A DNA stretch of 64,000 nt, taken from positions 178,991 to 242,990 of the forward strand of contig JASANG010003761.1 of NCBI GenBank assembly GCA_030248215.1, given 5' to 3'. Shown one piece after another: positions 42,001-52,795 of this stretch. Position 1 is the first letter of the stretch. The number at the start of each line of letters is the position of its first letter. The position numbers and the translations under genes are program-made. The notes beneath the pieces are model-generated. The model did not search any database. It was not told the origin of the DNA and saw nothing but the letters and a program-made list of their open reading frames with translations. Origin of the DNA: Enoplolaimus lenunculus. Lineage: Eukaryota > Nematoda > Enoplea > Enoplida > Thoracostomopsidae.

Positions 42001-45000
42001 GGCAATATTGGTATGTTATTGTTTTTATTTGATTTTTGACCATCACAACCACCACTTGTATCCATATCTGACGAGTCTTTAGGTTTGTACACTTGAAATG
42101 GTTCAATTGCCGCACGCGGTCGTTCGTAGTTGCCCGAGCTGCTTGTGGTGCTTAAATTACTCGCGACGTGATTGTGACTCGGCATCGATACAGGCTGTCC
42201 GTTAACGGGAGGAACAGTCTTGGATCCCTCGTCGCGATATGGGTTGGTGCCGCTTGATTCGGTCGAAAACTTTTGTTGCACTGAGAGCCGTTCAATAAGT
42301 TGACCAATTTTTTTATCAACACGACTTGCTGCGATTCGTGATTTATGAGCGTCTATAGTTTGGCGTGTTTGATTTAGTTCCGCGTGTCGTTCTGATGTTT
42401 GTTGGCGTCGAACCTGAAATAAACACATTGAGGTCGAATGTTGATACGCTCTCGGACGTTGCGACCTGGTTTCAAAATTTGCATAAAATATATCGCTAGG
42501 GCACTCATTGTCAACTGTGTACCGCCTATTACCAGTTAGCAATTGGTTTTCAAACAAATAAACGGCAGTCAATTACATATGCCAATCGCGCCTCCCTAGT
42601 AGGATCAATCAAATGCGGAATGTTTGCAATGTTTTTAAGTTCTTGTTCTTATGCTACTGACTTTTCGAGTTACATACGTTAGAATATAGGACCGTGGGTT
42701 CTGGAAACACACACTTGTTTGTTGATGCAGCATTTACCAAATAAAGAAAGAATTTTTAGCAATAAAATCTCTGTTTTTGAACAACCAACATTAACTAACC
42801 CATATAGGGCACGTTTAACCCGAAAGTTTAAAATCAAAGTTGTTCTTGTTTATCGTAATTATCGCGGGTTTGTAGCCAGTGACGCGATGATCCTCCTAAA
42901 AGATTTGTAGCCCTTCAAGGTAAGCTGACTACGGGCTTGTATTACCGGCAAGATTTTGGCCAAATACACAAGCCTGGAATTTACGTTGTTACTCTCTGGA
43001 GCACATAAAGCGAAACAGGTTATTCAAAAATCAACTAACTTGACATTCGCTCTTCACTCGAGTAATTTCTTGCATAGTTGGATGAGTGGTCAATTTTGAA
43101 GCATTGTTTTGTGCTCGTAGCTTATCTAGCTCAAGCTGAAGTTGCTCAACTTTTGCAACCGCTTCTGACAACTCGCGTTCTTTGGCGGCAAAAGCTCGTT
43201 TCATTGCTTCGAGTTCAGAACCTGAAATGTTCAAACATATAAATGTTTGCGTGTGTGGATCACATAGAATTATTTGAATCAGTACAGTTTAATTCCGTTG
43301 CTAAGATTAATTGAAACACTATTTACTTACTTTTCATTTTTTCAGTCTGATTGATAAGTCAAAAACTATGATACAATCTTTATAACATTGAATTGGATTA
43401 GATAAATAGTATGAGTTTAAATGTGTGTTTAAATATATATTGATTCAAGCCAGGGTGCAACCGGAATTACAAATTACCGGAACCGGAATTCTTGTTGCAC
43501 CCTGATTCAAGCTTATGCCAACAGGTTGTGGCAAATCGTAACTATAAGGGACCGATTGTGAGAAAAATCTTCTGCCTACAAGCTGAAGAATTTTGGCAAC
43601 AGTCGTAAAATTCTAGCTTGTCAACCCTTACAACAGTTTTATATATATAAACGAAAACTGTTAGACAAGCTGAAATTTTAATCCTGGGCAATTTTATTTG
43701 CCACTTGAACGTGCAACGAACGCATAAAATGCAAATCTACGGCACTGTATAACCTTTAAGTCCGCCAATTTAAGACACAAACGCTCAAAACTGATACATT
43801 TAAAGAATGAAAATACTTCGTATATGTAATTTTATTTTTTAAAAAACGTCTTGAAAACAGTCAAACGAGACTATTAAATTGAAGGGAAAACAGACGAAAA
43901 ATTACAGCAATTTTTGCAGCCCACAAGACTACTATATTTGTATTTTATACGTAGCGCATTATTAGTCAAACAATATGCTTGTATAAACAAGTGGGATTAA
44001 TACATAAATATTGCGTTTGCGCTCGTTCCAAAGTACCATGACGTTTTTAATATACACGTAACCGGAAGTTCAAGATACCCCCGCAAGCTAAGGTTTATGT
44101 TATGCAACAATTTGAATATTTCGAAAACTGTGGGCGAAACGCTACAAAAACAGCTTTAAAAACTAAAAGATACAGATGGATTTCGAACAATCTCGTTGAA
44201 AGTCGAACAAGTGAATACCAAAAGAAACAGCCGCAACACGTGAGCTGTATTTAATGCTACTCATGATAAACCACATTTATATGTATGTATGCATTATATT
44301 TATTAATGTGCCGTTTCTATTGTGGCTCAAATTTTAGCCTTCCAACAGGATCGCGAGGCATTTGGATACCATCCTATCCAATATTTGTGACACTTTATAT
44401 ACACTCAACTATTATATTATCTGCTATATATGTCGTTTTTTTCCGCTGTATGTATAATTTAAACTATGAAGTTCCCTTGGCCGCTATTTGAAATATTCGA
44501 TTATACTGTGCGCCACATCATTTACGTTTAAACTTGTAGTTCTCCGCCTAAAATTGGGTCACAATTCTACAACGGGTGTGTAGTGTGCGCTAGTTGTAAT
44601 GCAATACAAAAACTATCGCATGAGCAACTTAAAAATTATTGCTCTTTCTCGCTCTCGCTCTGATCGAGTGTCCCAGAAGCAACTAAACACAAATTTGTGC
44701 AGTTTAATAATCACACATCCAGTACCATTATTATTATTTGATTTTTACTGTAGGTATGCTAAAATTGCATAAATTGTGTACAACGAAGTTTGTGCAAAAC
44801 TTCAACGTTATAATTTTAAATTCGTTTAAATTTTATAGTACGTATATTAGTAAAAAAATTCAAAAATTAATAATTAATGTTACAAGCACAACGCGCTCGT
44901 AAATACAATATTTTCTTTTTGAAAAGTTGAAATTAAAAACGATTTTGTGACATTTTCACGTTGTGATCAGATATTTTAAGCACAGCCTAATCTGTAGTTC

Positions 45001-47104
45001 AGCCGCATGCCCATTTGAAATTCTATGCTACTATTTGTTTTTCTAAAATAAATTATAAGTTTTAGAATTTTAAAAATTTAACCTGAGCCTGATTTCTGAT
45101 TAGCGTCAACTTCATTCTTCAACGCTCGCAATCGTTCCAGCGTTTGACAATCTTTACTGACCGATTCACGCAAACAATGAAGTTGTTCTGATAATGCAAT
45201 TTGTGTTGCACCTAAAATAGAAAAATTCTATTAAAACATTGCTAGCATTACCTTTATCCTCATAAATGTATGTAGCACCTATCACCAGTTAGCGATTGGT
45301 TTTGTAGAACTCCTGCATTTGGGGTCTGAAAATTTTGAGTCGAAAGTTACAAGACCTATCAGCAACTGGTGATAGCCGCGCGCTACATTTGAGAATACAC
45401 GCTCATGACGCTATCCGTTACTATTTAAATTATCGGAACTGAAACCAAAAAGGTTTTGAAAACAAACGCAAGTCGTGTCTGCATGACAAAATATAGAGAA
45501 AAAGATAGTAGAGGAAACACGAGTGTAATGGTGCACATTCGATAGCGCGACAAAAGTCACAAAAATTTCTTAAGCATTTTTCAAAAAATCCACCCCCAGT
45601 GACAACATAGAATACCTACCAAAAATTAAATTTCCACAGACTTCTCTTTTCCGTTTCTCCATCTATGTTAATTATATGCAACTGACCACTACATTTAAGT
45701 GAAGCCTAATCCTACGTCTACCAAAGCCTAATCCTAAGCTTAAGGGAAGCGCCATCATAAGCCTGATTCTAAGCTTAAGCGAAGCCTAATCCCAAGCTTA
45801 ACGGAAACGTCATCCTAAGCCTAATCCTAAGCTTAAGGGAAGCGTCATCATAAGCCTGATCCTAAGCTTAAGCGAAGCCTAATCCTAAGGTTAACGGAAA
45901 CGTCATCCTAAGCCTAATCCTAAGCTTAAGGGAAGCGTCATCATAAGCCTGATCCTAAGCTTAAGCGAGGCCTGATCCTAAGCTTAACGGAAACGTAATC
46001 CTAAGCCTAATCCTAAACTTAAGCGAAGCATAATCCTAAGTCTAATCCTAAGCTTAAGCTTTCCAGTCTGTAAGCCGTCCAATTTTCCTGTCTCCAAGTG
46101 GACAGGCTCATGTAATGATCATAGGCTTAGTTTTCAGTATAAATCCAACCTTTACCGTTCAATTCTTGCCGTTTCATCACACCAATTCCTGTATCGTGTT
46201 GTCCCTTTTCAGACGAATTGTACGCAATTAGCGATTTTTGTTGTTCTGCAGCTGCGTCAAACGTTGCGTTCGGCGTAACATTGTGAGCATCAGGCAAGCG
46301 CGCATACACTGATTGTTGCGAATTAACCGTTGGGATGAAACTAACCGTTGTTGCTGGCTCACCGCCAACATTTGATAAATTTGACGAAACTTTTGACGTC
46401 ATGTCTTCGATATGATGAGGTGAAGAATTTGCACCAGTCAAAGGCATGTGAAATACATAATTCGAACTGGATTTCGAGCCAGTAGTTTTGTTTGCTTGAA
46501 AGTTGTACCCGTAGGGTGGTGGGCGCGATGACTGCGACACTTTACCAGGAGGACAAATTGATGTATTCGGATAATTCGGGTACGATTTTGGACCTCCTAT
46601 CTTGTTAGGTTGAATTTCGGATCTATATACGTAAGGTGGTGGTTGCGACGGGAGTGAAACATTACCCGATGAATAATTTGATGCCGCAGCGTAACCAGGG
46701 TAACCCAAGTTTGAATTTGAACTTGAATGTGGAATAGGGGTTCGATTAGAATGACGTGTTTGAGTTGAGCTCGTGCTAGCAATGCTATTCGACATCGCTG
46801 GATGTTCGCTTATATGCTGCGATGATGAAATGGTAGTAATCACTGTGCTATGTGGCGCATAATTTGAATGCAAACTCGAACCAACCATTCCGTTAGCTGT
46901 AATTTCAGAGCGATGAGCGTACAAAGCTGAATTCGCTGGGTATGAAAATTTGTCAGAGCTATAGATCGAAGTTGCAGGGTAACTCGAAATTGCGTTTGCA
47001 CTTGAACGTGGTACAGGGATGCGATTAGAGTTTTGCGTTTGAATATGAGCCAGTTTATTGGTGTCGCTTACACACTGAATCGAGGATAATGGCATTTCAC
47101 CTGT
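35811..47104 (-). CDS. ASPP-family protein (apoptosis-stimulating of p53; PPP1R13/TP53BP2-like), N-terminus missing
   Basis: Eight exons give 1656 codons plus stop, all phases consistent. Order: proline-rich region, coiled coil ([13 protein letters not shown] ... [15 protein letters not shown]), a very long low-complexity region with Ser, Gln, Asn and Asp tracts, the motif [18 protein letters not shown], ankyrin repeats ([38 protein letters not shown]), SH3 ([20 protein letters not shown]) and a tail. In ASPP proteins the ankyrin-SH3 block binds p53-family proteins, RelA and PP1; RVxF-type motifs dock PP1, and RIQF here fits that pattern. C. elegans APE-1 and fly ASPP are family members. The ubiquitin-like N-terminus seen in vertebrates was not found and may lie to the right. 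At ~1650 residues it is longer than vertebrate ASPP2 (~1130). Confidence 0.92.
36785..36996 (-). CDS. ASPP SH3 exon
   Basis: Acceptor TGATTTCAG, donor TCG|GTAGGT, 212 nt. [20 protein letters not shown] ... [11 protein letters not shown] ... GWWWSK ... GYIPRNYVS. Matches vertebrate [21 protein letters not shown]. All SH3 hallmarks (ALYDY-like, DELSF-like, WW, PxNY) are present. Confidence 0.95.
37019..37178. mobile_element. Palindromic miniature element (AGGGTTGCGC family), copy C
   Basis: Left AAGGAGGTGCTATACTTTT, centre GGTATCGTTCGC / GCGTACGATAGC, right ACAAGTGTAGCGTCACCCT. More diverged than the other copies. It ends 22 bp upstream of the ASPP SH3 exon acceptor. Confidence 0.75.
37713..37975 (+). 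mobile_element. TTAA-flanked miniature element with tRNA-like core, complete copy
   Basis: TTAA (37709-37712) then CCCCTTCTCACATTGAG; right end CATGTGTGAAAGGG then TTAA (37976-37979). These are piggyBac-like termini and target site. Inside, 37855-37925 reads like a tRNA head: TAGCTGAGTGGTGAT (A box) and GAGTTCGAATCC (B box). It also holds the palindrome GTTGCCTGTAGGCAAC. Related copies: 34.45/30.55 kb (split) and 54.72 kb (3' part). Confidence 0.75.
37992..38158 (-). CDS. ASPP ankyrin exon 2
   Basis: Acceptor CAATTTTAG, donor CTCA|GTCAGT, 167 nt. [19 protein letters not shown] ... [12 protein letters not shown] ... [19 protein letters not shown]. Nearly the vertebrate sequence ([40 protein letters not shown]). 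Confidence 0.95.
38321..38500. repeat. Near-perfect 77-bp inverted repeat (hairpin) in ASPP intron
   Basis: Left arm 38321-38397 and right arm 38424-38500 pair at 75 of 77 positions, with a 26-bp loop. The arms start ATGAAAATATGAAACACTG. No target duplication was found. Could be a miniature element or a source of hairpin RNA. Confidence 0.92.
38672..38805 (-). CDS. ASPP ankyrin exon 1
   Basis: Acceptor TTTATTACAG, donor GCTG|GTAAGA (phase 2), 134 nt. [20 protein letters not shown] then [18 protein letters not shown] and AQDSDGW, equal to vertebrate [20 protein letters not shown]. Confidence 0.95.
38870..39261. mobile_element. hAT-like miniature element with 8-bp target duplication, in ASPP intron
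   Basis: Ends CAGGGTCCCAACCGGAACG / GGAATTCCGTTGGAACTCTG. Perfect flanking CTAAATAC (38862-38869 and 39262-39269). Same GGAACCGGAAT-rich family as 19179-19516. Confidence 0.9.
39501..42413 (-). CDS. ASPP giant exon, low-complexity region to first ankyrin helix
   Basis: 2913 nt (971 codons), phase 0 both ends. It starts [18 protein letters not shown] and [15 protein letters not shown], the last coiled-coil segment (vertebrate AVMDKRVNELRDRL). Then come Ser/Pro/Gln-rich sequence with a 14-16 residue polyglutamine run coded by CAA/CAG (around 40700-40740), Asn and Asp tracts (39840-39870), and [18 protein letters not shown] with ELDLVKK, the PP1 motif and first ankyrin helix. Long plus-strand frames here are antisense shadows. 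Confidence 0.9.
42414..43039. other. ASPP intron
   Basis: No coding sequence. A short fragment at 42515-42590 resembles the TGTAGCACCTATCACCAG element (45271). Confidence 0.4.
43040..43221 (-). CDS. ASPP coiled-coil exon 2
   Basis: Acceptor ACATTTCAG, donor CAA|GTTAGT, 182 nt. [18 protein letters not shown] then [18 protein letters not shown], aligned with vertebrate IEQMNNLFQQKQRELVLAVSKVEELTRQLEML. Heptad-like Leu spacing. Confidence 0.92.
43451..43504. mobile_element. 54-bp minimal hAT-like element
   Basis: CAGGGTGCAACCGGAATTAC at the left and GAATTCTTGTTGCACCCTG at the right, almost nothing between. Perfect 8-bp target duplication ATTCAAGC (43443-43450 and 43505-43512). It is a miniature of the element at 19179-19516. 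Confidence 0.95.
43513..45082. other. ASPP intron, nothing clear
   Basis: AT-rich intron. No repeat structure or coding segment recognised. Confidence 0.4.
45083..45211 (-). CDS. ASPP coiled-coil exon 1
   Basis: Acceptor CTATTTTAG, donor TCAG|GTTAAA, 129 nt. [19 protein letters not shown] then [20 protein letters not shown], matching vertebrate EKLKRLKEIAENQEAKLKKVRALKGHV. Only one frame is open. Confidence 0.9.
45271..45387. mobile_element. Palindromic miniature element (TGTAGCACCTATCACC ends)
   Basis: Ends TGTAGCACCTATCACCAG / CTGGTGATAGCCGCGCGCTACA. 117 bp, in an ASPP intron. A half-element with the same left end lies at 58308-58355. Confidence 0.8.
45700..46060. repeat. 93-bp minisatellite built from CCTAAG/CTTAAG hexamers
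   Basis: The phrase CCTAATCCTAAGCTTAAGGG recurs at 45727, 45820 and 45913, an exact 93-bp period, with about 3.7 copies. Each period contains several sub-units of the type CCTAAGC...AAGCG. It lies in an ASPP intron about 95 bp downstream of an exon donor. Confidence 0.9.
46156..47104 (-). CDS. ASPP proline-rich exon, first recognised
   Basis: Acceptor TTTTTTTTCAG, donor AACG|GTAAAG (phase 1), 949 nt. It joins to [12 protein letters not shown] of the next exon. It encodes three degenerate ~45-residue repeats with SYP/NYS-S-x-(K/N)-(F/V)-S and PPPY-x-Y-(R)-S-E-I. The first Met (47095) could be a start, or more exons may lie to the right. Continued reading past the donor reaches a stop at 46127, an alternative end. 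Inclusion in ASPP rests on phase and orientation, not on homology. Confidence 0.65.
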
Positions 47105-47798
47105 CTGAAAAAAAATTGAAATAAAACAAGAAAATTAAAGTCGATGTTTGTAATCTTCGATCGAATTAAGCCGAAATTTCAACAAACATAAACTTGTGTG
47201 CCGGTTTTTAGTGAATGGGTTAACAATTATAATTTGGCTGTGTCACAAACGACAAGTATCGTTGATGAGCAAGTAACCAGAAAAACGTACAATAAAAAAA
47301 TGGTGCAGAAAACGAACTTGTGGCTGGTAAAAGTTTGTAAAGATTTTGTATATCCGCAAGGAATGGCCCGGCTTGCGATATGGTAATTATTGTCATTCTG
47401 ATTAATAGGAAAGTTAAGGCAAAAAAACTGTCGTATTCCGTCTTAAAGTAACATAATTTTCATAGACACATCAAGTTCCTGGCCTCCAAGACCAAAATAA
47501 CTTGTCGTCTTGACGCCTCGACGACCCCGATAACTCGTCTCGACAGTTGCCTACGCCAAAACACAGTGGTAGCCGACAAGGTGTCGGATACAGATCGGCG
47601 AATTGTCGGGGCCGGTCAGCGTTTGGGTTACGAGTTGTCGAGTCGACGAATTGCCGGGCTACGAAATTAAGAAATTAATTGCAATATAGACAAAGGTCTC
47701 TCTCTCTGAGTTGCTGCCAAAATGTTGCAAGTTGTCTCGTTTCTTTAGCTCAGCAGCAGTAATAATTGCTCGCATTAATATACAACTTGTTCAGACAC
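47105..47798. other. Intergenic or ASPP 5' intron, with a GACAA/TTGTCG repeat
   Basis: 47480-47670 is a palindrome-rich repeat (AACTTGTCGTC ... GACGAATTGCCGGGCTACG) related to 59940-60115 (GACAACTCGTAGCCC). No N-terminal ASPP exon was recognised. Confidence 0.5.
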
Positions 47799-48001
47799 TA
47801 AGGGTTGCGCTATACTTGTCGTACGGCGCCATACGTCACCGTCCGGTGCCATACGTCACCGTCCAATGCCGTGCGTCACCGTCGATCACCATACGATATC
47901 GTAAATACGTGAGCATTTCGCGTACGATACCGCATCGTGACGGACGGTGATGGACGGCGCCAGTCGGCATTAAAATAATTAAAAACTATGGCGCAGCCCT
48001 A
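47799..48001. mobile_element. Palindromic miniature element (AGGGTTGCGC family), copy D
   Basis: Left TAAGGGTTGCGCTATACTTG, three GCCATACGTCACCGTCC-like units, centre ACGATATCGT / ACGATACCG, right GGACGGCGCCAG ... TATGGCGCAGCCCT. About 200 bp. Confidence 0.88.
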
Positions 48002-48789
48002 TAATCTGCCTATCAAAAAGCCAACAAATTTTAAAACCGCCAATGTGCTACAACTTTGTCTTTTTTCATTTTTTGCTCAAAAACACCAGAAAAAAATGTA
48101 AAAAATCATATTTTTATGCAGTTATGCGTCGTTGAAAATCTCTGTATACGACGCTGTGTATATGCCGTTTCATCAACACGATCTCTTATGAACTTTTATT
48201 TTATAACTGTAGCGGTAGCAATGGTGGATCCCACAAGTTTCGGATAGGGAACGCTCCGCCATATAAATATAACAGTGAAACGAAAAGATCGTGACCTAAG
48301 CGAACGAGACGCCAAACGCAATTTTAGAGACGAAATCTTAACCAAAAATTGTGGTTTTGATTTGTGTTCGGGGGAGTCCAAGACCTGGCCGACCAACTTT
48401 ATTTCCGCAAATGAGCGACACTTTGGGCTGATGGCGAGATAGCAGCGAGCGGTTGTGTTTAAAATTTTGTGAAATGTTGTGGTGTCGCATCATCGTCGTA
48501 TGAAGAAATTTTTTTGAAATTTTTTCAAATTCGAAAAAAACTCTGCGCATCAAAACACAATTTGAAAGCGTTTATATGTGTTCACACGTATATATACATA
48601 CATATATATGTACGTGTATATAAAATATCCGTGAATTTCAAGGACGCTTGCATGTAACTGTGAGAACTTTGCTTGCGTGTCTAAATGATCATTAAGAAAC
48701 ATGATCCAGTTTAAAGACGCACAGCCCCAAAGTCGATGGACCGTCTCAATCTGGCACAGTCCTGAAACTTTTCTGGCTGTTGATTATCG
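48002..48789. other. Nothing clear
   Basis: AT-rich DNA with short open frames lacking family resemblance. Confidence 0.35.
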
Positions 48790-49150
48790 GTTTTGAAAGC
48801 GTAGTTGAAACTCTCAATATTTTCTCGGTCATTTCTAAGCATAAAATTTATAGTCTTATATTCAAGAAATATGTCTTGAATTCAAGCCTTTTATTTCTTA
48901 AATGTTTCAGAAATATTAGTCTAAAACTTTTCACACTTAAATGTCTCAAATTTAAGACTTTATTTTATGAACGATTAAGAAAATTTTTCTGAAACATAAG
49001 ACAAATATTTTTGAAACATAAGACAAATATTTCTGAAACATAAGACAAATATGTCTGAAATTTAACACAGAGAATTGCCATGGAAACCGACTCCAAAATT
49101 GGGGGCTAAAGCTCGACCCAATACCCTAATTTTACAACCTAAGATAAGTC
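48790..49150 (+). repeat. Dispersed repeat, copy 2 (inverted relative to 13.2 kb)
   Basis: Carries TTTTATGAACGATTAAGAAA, three direct repeats of CTGAAACATAAGACAAATAT (48990-49050), and CCATGGAAACCGACTCC. More AAGACA-type motifs continue to ~49500. Confidence 0.7.
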
Positions 49151-49499
49151 CAAATCGTAAACTTAGGTTGGAGGAGCCTAAGCTCAACCCGAGATATCTT
49201 TGAAATTTGATTATTTATAAACAGTCTTAATAAGTAAGAATATGAACGGAGCAACCTTTTTACATACATAAAAATCAGAAAATTAATTTTTGAATATTAA
49301 GACAACTATATCTTGAAAAAAATTTGTGTCTTACAATTGGCAATAGCAATTTCTTGAATATAAGACATTTATTTTAACCATTTAGAAACGAATTTCTCAG
49401 CTGTTTAAGGATATTAGCGTCTAAAATACAAGATATTTATGCCTTGAAAATTTTAGAAAGTAGGAGTCTTGAAATTTTAAGACAATATATTTTGTGTTC

Positions 49500-51906
49500 T
49501 TCCCGCAAACATCTCTGTAGACTGCGAAAAACCAAACTGGTTTGAGATTTAAATTAATTCAAGCTTTTTGAATAAACTCAAAAAGTCTGGATTATTTAAT
49601 GCTCTTTGTCTCCCTGATCCAAATATATATATTGACTCATTGAAAGACCTCGTCACGTCCATAGTGAAACACTCTATATATGATTAGATATATGCTTGAG
49701 GGAACATCTTACCTGTGTTTAGGCCCCAAATGTTTGGGAAATGTACATAAGCCAAACCGGTTGAGCTTCACAATAATTTCCTATGTTAACTGCGGCATCT
49801 GATTATTGTTTTTGCATATACAATGGAAAACAGCGCCACACAAATAATCCCCAGTTGTTTCTTGGTAGGTCACGCAAACTTGCATAAGAATAGGACCGGA
49901 ATATCATCGTTAAACCAAATAAAACATGATGATGTGTATATTTTTTTATATTTGGCTGAACCAAAAATATTGAAATAATCAAAATGAATCGCTCACCGTC
50001 GTTTCGTTTAGTGTTTAAAAACGAATTCAAGTTGAAATCACTGAATCATATCCGCAATATATATTTTAAAAAATGCAACAAATCGCAATATTTTAATAAT
50101 ATTTCGTATTTAATCTGCGGTATGAAAGTGATAATTAGAAAACCGTACAAATACTATATATCTTTGCAGTATCATACTACGGTATTACGACAATACGTTG
50201 CCCAGCAACTCGTCAAGCGGAAACTTGTAATTCACAATCCTGTTGCGTCGACTATGTGCTGTCCATTATTCATGTTTAGACAGCGCCGGCGGAAGCACCC
50301 CCGAAAACTCCCAACTCTTGGTTTTAGGGGCGCCATCTTGCCATACTAAAACTTTTTTGCGACCCACGAAGTAATAAAGCTGTGAAACATCTTATTCGGG
50401 TCCCCATTGGACCTGTTTGGGGTGTGCCGACTATCCCAACGCCGCCACTGGATTTAGGCTTAAAGTTAGATTGATGGCTAAGCTTAGGTTTGGACTTAAA
50501 AAGCTAAACGGGTACCAAACTCACCAGGTGACGAATTGTGTCGTCAGGCCTTTAATATTTCATTTGACGGCTTCTAGGACGCACAATATCTACCTTGTCA
50601 CTGCTTTTTAAACCATATGCATATTGCAGAGGCGCCAGCTGGCATATGAACAAACAAGACAACCTTTAGAGCCATAAAGTTTTAAACTTTAACTAAAAGC
50701 TCAACTCAGTGTTTAAATTCATGAGTCAAACTTTCGAATACACACTTCGGCATGTAAACCATCTGTTATCGCTTTAAACAACTTATACATTCTCATATAT
50801 TTACCACGAAAATACTACGCGCAGTGATTGTCTTAAATGTTATAGAAGGAATAAATGATTATACGACTTTAAGAGTTAAATTGTTTCAAAATATTGCTTC
50901 TTAAATATTGGCCCATAGCCAGAAGGGCGGGGCCGAAGACTGACCCCCTCTGAAGAATTTTGCCTCCCTAGAAAATTTTCAACCTTGCATGTAGTCATGA
51001 AATACCCTTACATGCCTCTCGAGCTCCTAAGATGAATGGATTTAGTTTTCAGCGAACATTTTAGACAATATGCAAAGCTCACTAGGGCCATACATTTATA
51101 GAGGTTAAATTTTGAAATTTGCAATCATTTTTCTGAACATATTTTCCCTGGTTGGTCTAATAAATTTGCGAATATGCGTTGATTTCTTACACTGAAGATT
51201 TTTCAAAAATTTCGGTTCCTCAAATTTTTTTACAAGAATTTAGCGCCTGAAAATCCCTTATTTTTTCGAAAGACCAGAAATCGATACCAAAAAAACATAT
51301 CCCATAACACTCAAATCCGTGTCTGTTAGAATAATATATATTTCTATCGCAGACAAGCTTTGACGCATTGTAAGTTTAGAAACATTAATTGAAGAAAAAT
51401 TTTGCATTACATTGCGATTTATCACTGAGATTTATAAACCATTGCTAATTGCTAATTGCAGAAAAACTCAAATTTTAAAAAAATCACGAATTAAATCGAA
51501 AAAAATCACGAATTAAATCGATAGTTTTCTAGTGCACAATTGTCCACAGTCTTTAAGACAACAGTTCAACAGTGATCAGAACACAAGATATTTACAGCCA
51601 AACTTAGTTGAAGTATAAGTTTTATGAGTATACAACAATTAACAGTCACAAAGTGAAAATATCTGTGTTAAGTACGGTTTAACTTATCATTAATTGTTTT
51701 TCAAAATCATAACTGCGCATATAGTTTACTTATTTTATGCAAAATGAAAATTAACTCGTTTCAAGACCACAAGATTCTTTAAAAAGTAACAGCTTAATTC
51801 TTAGTAATAGAAAGGAATATTTTTCCATTAAATTTCAGTAGATATTGTACGTTTTCCATGTAATTGAGGTACGACAAACAGGCACATGGCTTTTCTGTCT
51901 CTGCTA
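49500..51906. other. Nothing clear
   Basis: AT-rich DNA. A 121-codon open frame at 49984-50349 (plus) shows no domain I can name and no splice or coding bias that convinces. A 22-bp tandem repeat lies near 51480-51525. Confidence 0.35.
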
Positions 51907-52160
51907 ATTTTATTGAGTTGATTTTAACTCAGAATGAGCTGAATCCACTCAAAAGTCTGAACTCTGAATTAGGACTTTCCGAACTCAGAGTTCTGAATGA
52001 ATCGAACGCATTCTGAGTTAACTGATCACCTTACCTCGAATCAGATAATTAAACCAAGTGATAGTGAGTTATTTACTGTTATTAACTCAGACATAACCAA
52101 AAATAGCTATAATTCACTTTCTGCGTTGATTAATCAACTCATTGGAATTCTACAGCGCAA
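51907..52160. mobile_element. GAGTTGATT-family miniature element, copy 1 of an inverted-tip pair
   Basis: Left ATTTTATTGAGTTGATTTTA, right TTAATCAACTCATTGGAATTC. The interior is full of CTGAGTT/AACTCAG motifs. Second copy at 52536-52795. Confidence 0.75.
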
Positions 52161-52535
52161 TTCTTAGAAACATTAACCTCAATTGTAATTTAAACTAAAA
52201 ATTAAATTTCGAACAAATTTTTGACGCCCAAACTGTTCATTTATTATTGACATTTTGTGTAATGCTTGAATTGTTTCTATGTTCAACTTTAACCATACTG
52301 CTACCATTTAAAACGACACAACTGAGTTATGACTTAAAATTTTTCGCAAAATAAAAACGTAAATGATGACAATTGCTGAAATTTGGTCTCGGTCGTTCGA
52401 TGCTCTTCATCAAACAAAATAAACATTTCATAAATCTTAGATTTTTGCCATGCCCTTGTCACCGAAAACAAACATCAATAATTATACACACGATTGAAAG
52501 ATAAATGGGTTTATTGATATTGCACCACGCTGTAA
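52161..52535. other. Spacer between two related MITEs
   Basis: AT-rich DNA, nothing recognised. Confidence 0.35.
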
Positions 52536-52795
52536 ATTCCAATGAGTTGATTAATCTACTCAGAGAGAGAATCAGTTATTCATGCGTTTAATCTGAGCTG
52601 ATTTAATTTTGGGTGAGTTAATTAATCCACTCACACTCAGTTCAATCAATTCAGTATCCAACTCACAGTAAGTTCAATTAATTCACAATTCTGAGTTCTG
52701 AAACAACTAATTCAGAGCTCAAAACTTCTGAGTGGAGTCGACTCAGTCTGAGTTAAAATCAACTCACTGGAATTTACAGTGCAAATAGGCGGTCG
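52536..52795. mobile_element. GAGTTGATT-family miniature element, copy 2
   Basis: Left GCTGTAAATTCCAATGAG then TTGATTAATC; right AGTTAAAATCAACTCACTGG then AATTTACAGTGC. TIRs match copy 1 in reverse order, so the 0.9-kb block 51907-52795 is also one large inverted repeat. Confidence 0.78.

Noticed and set aside
48338-48553. Search for the missing ASPP N-terminal ubiquitin-like domain among minus-strand frames right of 47104
   Set aside because: No frame showed the expected pattern; the exons may lie beyond the window or be diverged.
49984-50349. 121-codon plus-strand frame
   Set aside because: No recognisable domain, no splice or promoter support, AT-rich random-frame composition.
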